Source of the DNA: Clostridia bacterium
GTDB lineage: Bacteria > Bacillota_A > Clostridia > Peptostreptococcales > JAAYPU01
DNA length: 8,459 nt
NCBI GenBank assembly: GCA_022360735.1
Contig: JAKSCF010000700.1
Coordinates: 1-8,459, forward strand
Direction: 5' to 3'
Under the pieces are notes generated by a model. The model did not search any database. It saw nothing but the letters and a program-made list of their open reading frames with translations, and was not told the origin of the DNA. Shown piece after piece: positions 5,918-8,459 of this stretch (within the stretch, counting starts at the first letter, position 1; the number at the start of each line of letters is the position of its first letter). Made by a program: the position numbers and the translations under genes.

Positions 5918-6778
5918 ATGGAAATGAATAAGTTGATTGAGACCATTACCCAAGAGGTATTAAAAGAACTGGGTGAAGACGACCTTTTTAAAGTTGGCGG
6001 TATCTCCATCTCAAAGGAGGTGCTACCCAACGGTGTTGATATAAACAATCTGGCGAAGACAGTAGACCACACTGTTTTAAAGCCAGACACGACTAGGAAC
6101 ACTATAGAAAAATTTTGCAAAGAAGCAGCGGAATGGAGGTTTGCATCCGTCTGTGTGAATCCAACCCATGTAAAGCTGGCAGCAAGCCTTTTAAAGGAGA
6201 CTGATGTAAAGGTATGCACCGTAATAGGTTTTCCTTTGGGAGCTAACACACCCTTTGTGAAAGCAATGGAAGCAAGGGATGCAATAGCCAATGGTGCACA
6301 GGAGGTTGATATGGTGATCAACATAGGCGCCTTGAAGGATGGTGAATATGATCTTGTTTCAAAGGACATAAAGGCTGTTGTGGATGCAGCTGCCGGTCAG
6401 GCGCTGGTAAAAGTGATTATTGAGACCTGCCTGTTGACAGAGCAAGAGAAGATAAAAGCGAGTTTATTGGCCAAAAATGCAGGAGCAGATTTTGTAAAGA
6501 CTTCTACCGGAATGAGCACCGGAGGTGCTACGGTGGAAGATATCGCTCTTATGAGAAAAACTGTAGGTCCCCAAATGGGTGTTAAAGCTTCCACAGGAGT
6601 AAATAATCGTGAAATCGCACTGAACCTGATAAGAGCAGGAGCGACAAGGCTGGGTACCAGCAAAGGTATCATCATTCAAACCGGACAAAGCCCTGAACAA
6701 CCAAGCTGTGTAAACTGCGGTAACTGCAAATCAGGCTGTCCTACAGGAAATGCACATGTTGTGAAAGACAACTATTAA
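5918..6778 (+). CDS. deoC: Deoxyribose-phosphate aldolase (DeoC) with BMC-targeting helix and C-terminal four-Cys motif
   Basis: DeoC cleaves 2-deoxyribose 5-phosphate to glyceraldehyde 3-phosphate and acetaldehyde. The TIM-barrel core spans about residues 44-256, with Asp131 ([12 protein letters not shown]), Schiff-base Lys194 ([12 protein letters not shown]), Lys223 (GVKASTG) and the phosphate-binding GTSKG at 246-250, so it should be active. At 286 residues it is longer than typical bacterial DeoC (about 215-260). The extra N-terminus (1-40) begins with an amphipathic helix (Leu6, Ile7, Ile10, Val14, Leu15, Leu18) and a Gly-rich linker, the form of BMC encapsulation peptides. The extra C-terminus carries Cys264, Cys267, Cys270, Cys274-Pro275 (C-x2-C-x2-C-x3-C-P), the spacing of a ferredoxin 4Fe-4S site, and is not part of ordinary DeoC. 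GAGGTG is 5 nt before the ATG. Adjacent vertex proteins and a CoA-acylating aldehyde dehydrogenase suggest that acetaldehyde is made and trapped inside the shell. A different 2-deoxy- or related aldol substrate is possible. Confidence 0.93.
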   Translation: MEMNKLIETITQEVLKELGEDDLFKVGGISISKEVLPNGVDINNLAKTVDHTVLKPDTTRNTIEKFCKEAAEWRFASVCVNPTHVKLAASLLKETDVKVCTVIGFPLGANTPFVKAMEARDAIANGAQEVDMVINIGALKDGEYDLVSKDIKAVVDAAAGQALVKVIIETCLLTEQEKIKASLLAKNAGADFVKTSTGMSTGGATVEDIALMRKTVGPQMGVKASTGVNNREIALNLIRAGATRLGTSKGIIIQTGQSPEQPSCVNCGNCKSGCPTGNAHVVKDNY

Positions 6779-6812
6779 AATAATGTCAGCTGAAATAAGG
6801 GATGTGAATAAT

Positions 6813-8276
6813 ATGGCTGTCAATGAAATTGATCTGGTGAAAAGGTCCGTAAGAGAAGCCAATAAACTGATGGATGAAGCTTATGAAGCTCAGAAACTGA
6901 TAGCTGACTATGACCAGCAGAGAATCGATAGCATTGTTGCGGCAATGGTCCATGCAGGCTATGAGAATGTAAGGAAATTGGCTTATATGGCCGTTGAGGA
7001 ATCCAAAATAGGTGTTGCAGAAGACAAGGTGATTAAAAATGTGTTTGCAACAAAAAATATTTATGAATATATCAAGGATATGAAAACTGCAGGAATCGTT
7101 AGTGAGGACAGAGAACAAGGGATAATAGAGATTGCAGCTCCTATGGGTGTTGTAGTAGGATTGATTCCCACTACTAATCCTACCTCAACCGTAATGTATA
7201 AGGCAATCATATCAATAAAATCGAGAAATGCCATCGTTTTATCCCCTCATCCAAGATCGGTGAGATGCTGTATGGACGCTGCAAGAATTATGGAAGAGGC
7301 TGCTATTGCAGCCGGAGCGCCAAAGGGAATCATCAGATGCATGTCCATATGCTCTAAGGATGCAACCGACACACTGATGCACCATCCAAAGGCAGCGGTC
7401 ATATTGGCTACAGGCGGTAGTGCTATGGTTAAGGCAGCATACAGCTCAGGTACACCGGCATATGGAGTGGGACCCGGAAATGTTCCGGCTTTTATAGAAC
7501 GGTCTGCAAATATATCTGATGCTGTCAGCAAAATATTTAAAAGCAAAACCTTCGATAATGGTACCATCTGTGCTTCGGAGCAGGCTATCGTAGCAGAGGA
7601 TGTTATTGCTGAAAAAGTAAAGGCTGAGGTGATAAAAAGAGGCGGATATTTTGCTGTTGGTTCAGACATGAAAGCTCTGGAGAAAGCCATCATACTCCAA
7701 GATGGAGGGGTTAATCCGAAGGTAGTAGGTCAATCCCCCACAGCCATAGCTAAATTGGCAGGGATTGAAATACCTGAGGGAACAAAAATTATCTGCGTAG
7801 AGCTAAAGGGAGTAGGAAAGAAATACCCTCTTTCGGCAGAAAAGCTTTGTCCTGTACTGGCGTTTTATGTTATAGACGACTGGGAGGCTGGCTGTGAGAG
7901 GTGCATTGAACTGCTGAATTATGGTGGTCTAGGGCATACTATGGTGATACATTCACACAACGATGCAATCATAAGGGAGTTTGGACAGAAGAAACCGGTT
8001 TTTAGAATCTTGGTAAATACGCCTTCCTCTCAAGGGGCTATAGGATATACCACCGGTCTTGCACCGGCTCTGACCCTAGGCTGCGGCACATGGGGAGGCA
8101 GCATCACCTCAGATAATGTTTCGCCCTTGCACTTGATAAACAGAAAGCGGATAGCATATCATCAACCTGCAAGTGAAGAGAAGGCAAAGTCTAAAGGGGC
8201 TAGATATGTATATACATTGACTGAAATAAATAAGGCTATAGATAATTATAATAAAGGAGGCTATTGGAATGAGTGA
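6813..8276 (+). CDS. CoA-acylating aldehyde dehydrogenase (AdhE N-domain/EutE/PduP type)
   Basis: This enzyme converts an aldehyde, CoA and NAD+ to acyl-CoA and NADH; after DeoC the natural substrate is acetaldehyde. Counted from the ATG at 6813 (487 residues), it has PTTNPTS at 119-125, SPHPR near 144-148, [15 protein letters not shown] near 199-213 and catalytic Cys253 in NGTICASEQ. It resembles the aldehyde dehydrogenase half of AdhE throughout, but stops before an alcohol dehydrogenase domain. A tail after LINRKR (residues 451-487) has a polar linker and a short amphipathic helix (Leu469, Ile472, Ala475, Ile476, Tyr479), possibly a C-terminal encapsulation peptide. The start at 6813 is chosen because AAGGG lies 11 nt upstream and the first residues match AdhE proteins; the in-frame ATG at 6783 lacks a ribosome binding site but would add only 10 residues. 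Its end overlaps the BMC-H start by 8 nt. Confidence 0.93.
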   Translation: MAVNEIDLVKRSVREANKLMDEAYEAQKLIADYDQQRIDSIVAAMVHAGYENVRKLAYMAVEESKIGVAEDKVIKNVFATKNIYEYIKDMKTAGIVSEDREQGIIEIAAPMGVVVGLIPTTNPTSTVMYKAIISIKSRNAIVLSPHPRSVRCCMDAARIMEEAAIAAGAPKGIIRCMSICSKDATDTLMHHPKAAVILATGGSAMVKAAYSSGTPAYGVGPGNVPAFIERSANISDAVSKIFKSKTFDNGTICASEQAIVAEDVIAEKVKAEVIKRGGYFAVGSDMKALEKAIILQDGGVNPKVVGQSPTAIAKLAGIEIPEGTKIICVELKGVGKKYPLSAEKLCPVLAFYVIDDWEAGCERCIELLNYGGLGHTMVIHSHNDAIIREFGQKKPVFRILVNTPSSQGAIGYTTGLAPALTLGCGTWGGSITSDNVSPLHLINRKRIAYHQPASEEKAKSKGARYVYTLTEINKAIDNYNKGGYWNE

Positions 8277-8459
8277 AGCAATAGGCATGATAGAAACCAA
8301 AGGCTTGGTAGGAGCAATAGAAGCTGCCGATGCAATGGTAAAGGCGGCAAATGTTCAATTGATGGGAAAGGAAATCGTGGGCGGTGGATTTGTAATGGTA
8401 ATCGTAAAAGGAGATGTGGGAGCTGTTAAGGCTGCCACAGATGCAGGTGCTGAAGCAGC
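8269..8459 (+). CDS. BMC-H hexameric shell protein (PduA/EutM type), 5' part only
   Basis: BMC-H proteins form the hexameric tiles of the shell facets and carry the central substrate pore. The visible 63 residues follow PduA closely: [20 protein letters not shown], then NVQLMGKE, the pore loop IVGGG (36-40), and [19 protein letters not shown]. Lys25 matches the conserved inter-hexamer edge lysine of PduA (Lys26). At the pore, PduA's K-I-G-S-G is replaced by I-V-G-G-G, which removes both the rim Lys and the pore Ser. The start has AAAGGAGG 8 nt upstream and overlaps the end of the aldehyde dehydrogenase gene by 8 nt, showing tight coupling. The gene continues beyond the right edge; about 30 more residues are expected. 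Confidence 0.95.
   Translation, partial: MSEAIGMIETKGLVGAIEAADAMVKAANVQLMGKEIVGGGFVMVIVKGDVGAVKAATDAGAEA

Noticed and set aside
5863..6675. Long antisense open frames under deoC
   Set aside because: They mirror the codon pattern of a well-supported aldolase gene on the other strand and have no family motifs or ribosome binding sites of their own.
6783..6815. Earlier ATG for the aldehyde dehydrogenase
   Set aside because: No Shine-Dalgarno sequence before 6783. The ATG at 6813 has AAGGG and gives an N-terminus like AdhE. The choice is not certain, but it does not change the function.

Overview
This window looks like the left part of a bacterial microcompartment (BMC, metabolosome) locus from a low-GC, Gram-positive, probably anaerobic bacterium of the Clostridia type. 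The basis for that is AT-rich DNA, strong AGGAGG-type ribosome binding sites, sigma-A-like promoter boxes, short gene spacings, and an aldehyde dehydrogenase that closely resembles the N-terminal half of AdhE. No species can be named from the sequence alone.

Layout. Positions 1-531 hold the 3' end of an unrecognised, AT-rich gene that runs in from the left. Positions 532-941 appear non-coding and contain two perfect hairpins. A short-chain dehydrogenase (SDR) gene lies on the minus strand (942-1688). A 208-bp divergent control region (1689-1896) separates it from a plus-strand series. That series starts with a second SDR (1897-2679), directly joined to a zinc alcohol/polyol dehydrogenase (2680-3726). 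A 196-bp gap follows, occupied by a large imperfect palindrome. Then comes a tight run: a D-2-hydroxyacid dehydrogenase of the SerA family (3923-4984), three tandem BMC-P vertex proteins (5001-5297, 5321-5590, 5604-5903), a DeoC-family aldolase (5918-6778), a CoA-acylating aldehyde dehydrogenase (6813-8276) and a BMC-H hexameric shell protein cut off by the right edge (8269 onward).

How the genes fit together. The shell genes, an aldolase with an N-terminal encapsulation-type helix, and a CoA-acylating aldehyde dehydrogenase suggest a metabolosome. In it, a 2-deoxy-sugar phosphate would be cleaved by DeoC to glyceraldehyde 3-phosphate and acetaldehyde, and the aldehyde captured as acetyl-CoA. 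This matches the sugar-phosphate-utilising (SPU) class of BMC. Four different NAD(P)-dependent oxidoreductases precede the shell genes. They suggest that the substrate is a polyol, sugar acid or other modified sugar that must be oxidised or reduced before aldol cleavage, or that they recycle cofactor. The substrate cannot be read from this window: no kinase, transporter, regulator, phosphotransacylase or sugar isomerase is visible, and these may lie to the right.

The most unusual points are: a four-cysteine C-x2-C-x2-C-x3-C-P ferredoxin-like motif at the C-terminus of the DeoC protein; a 119-bp imperfect palindrome just before the shell operon; a pair of near-identical dyads (TGACAAA(G/T)GTCA) at the two divergent promoters; and a possible C-terminal encapsulation helix on the aldehyde dehydrogenase.
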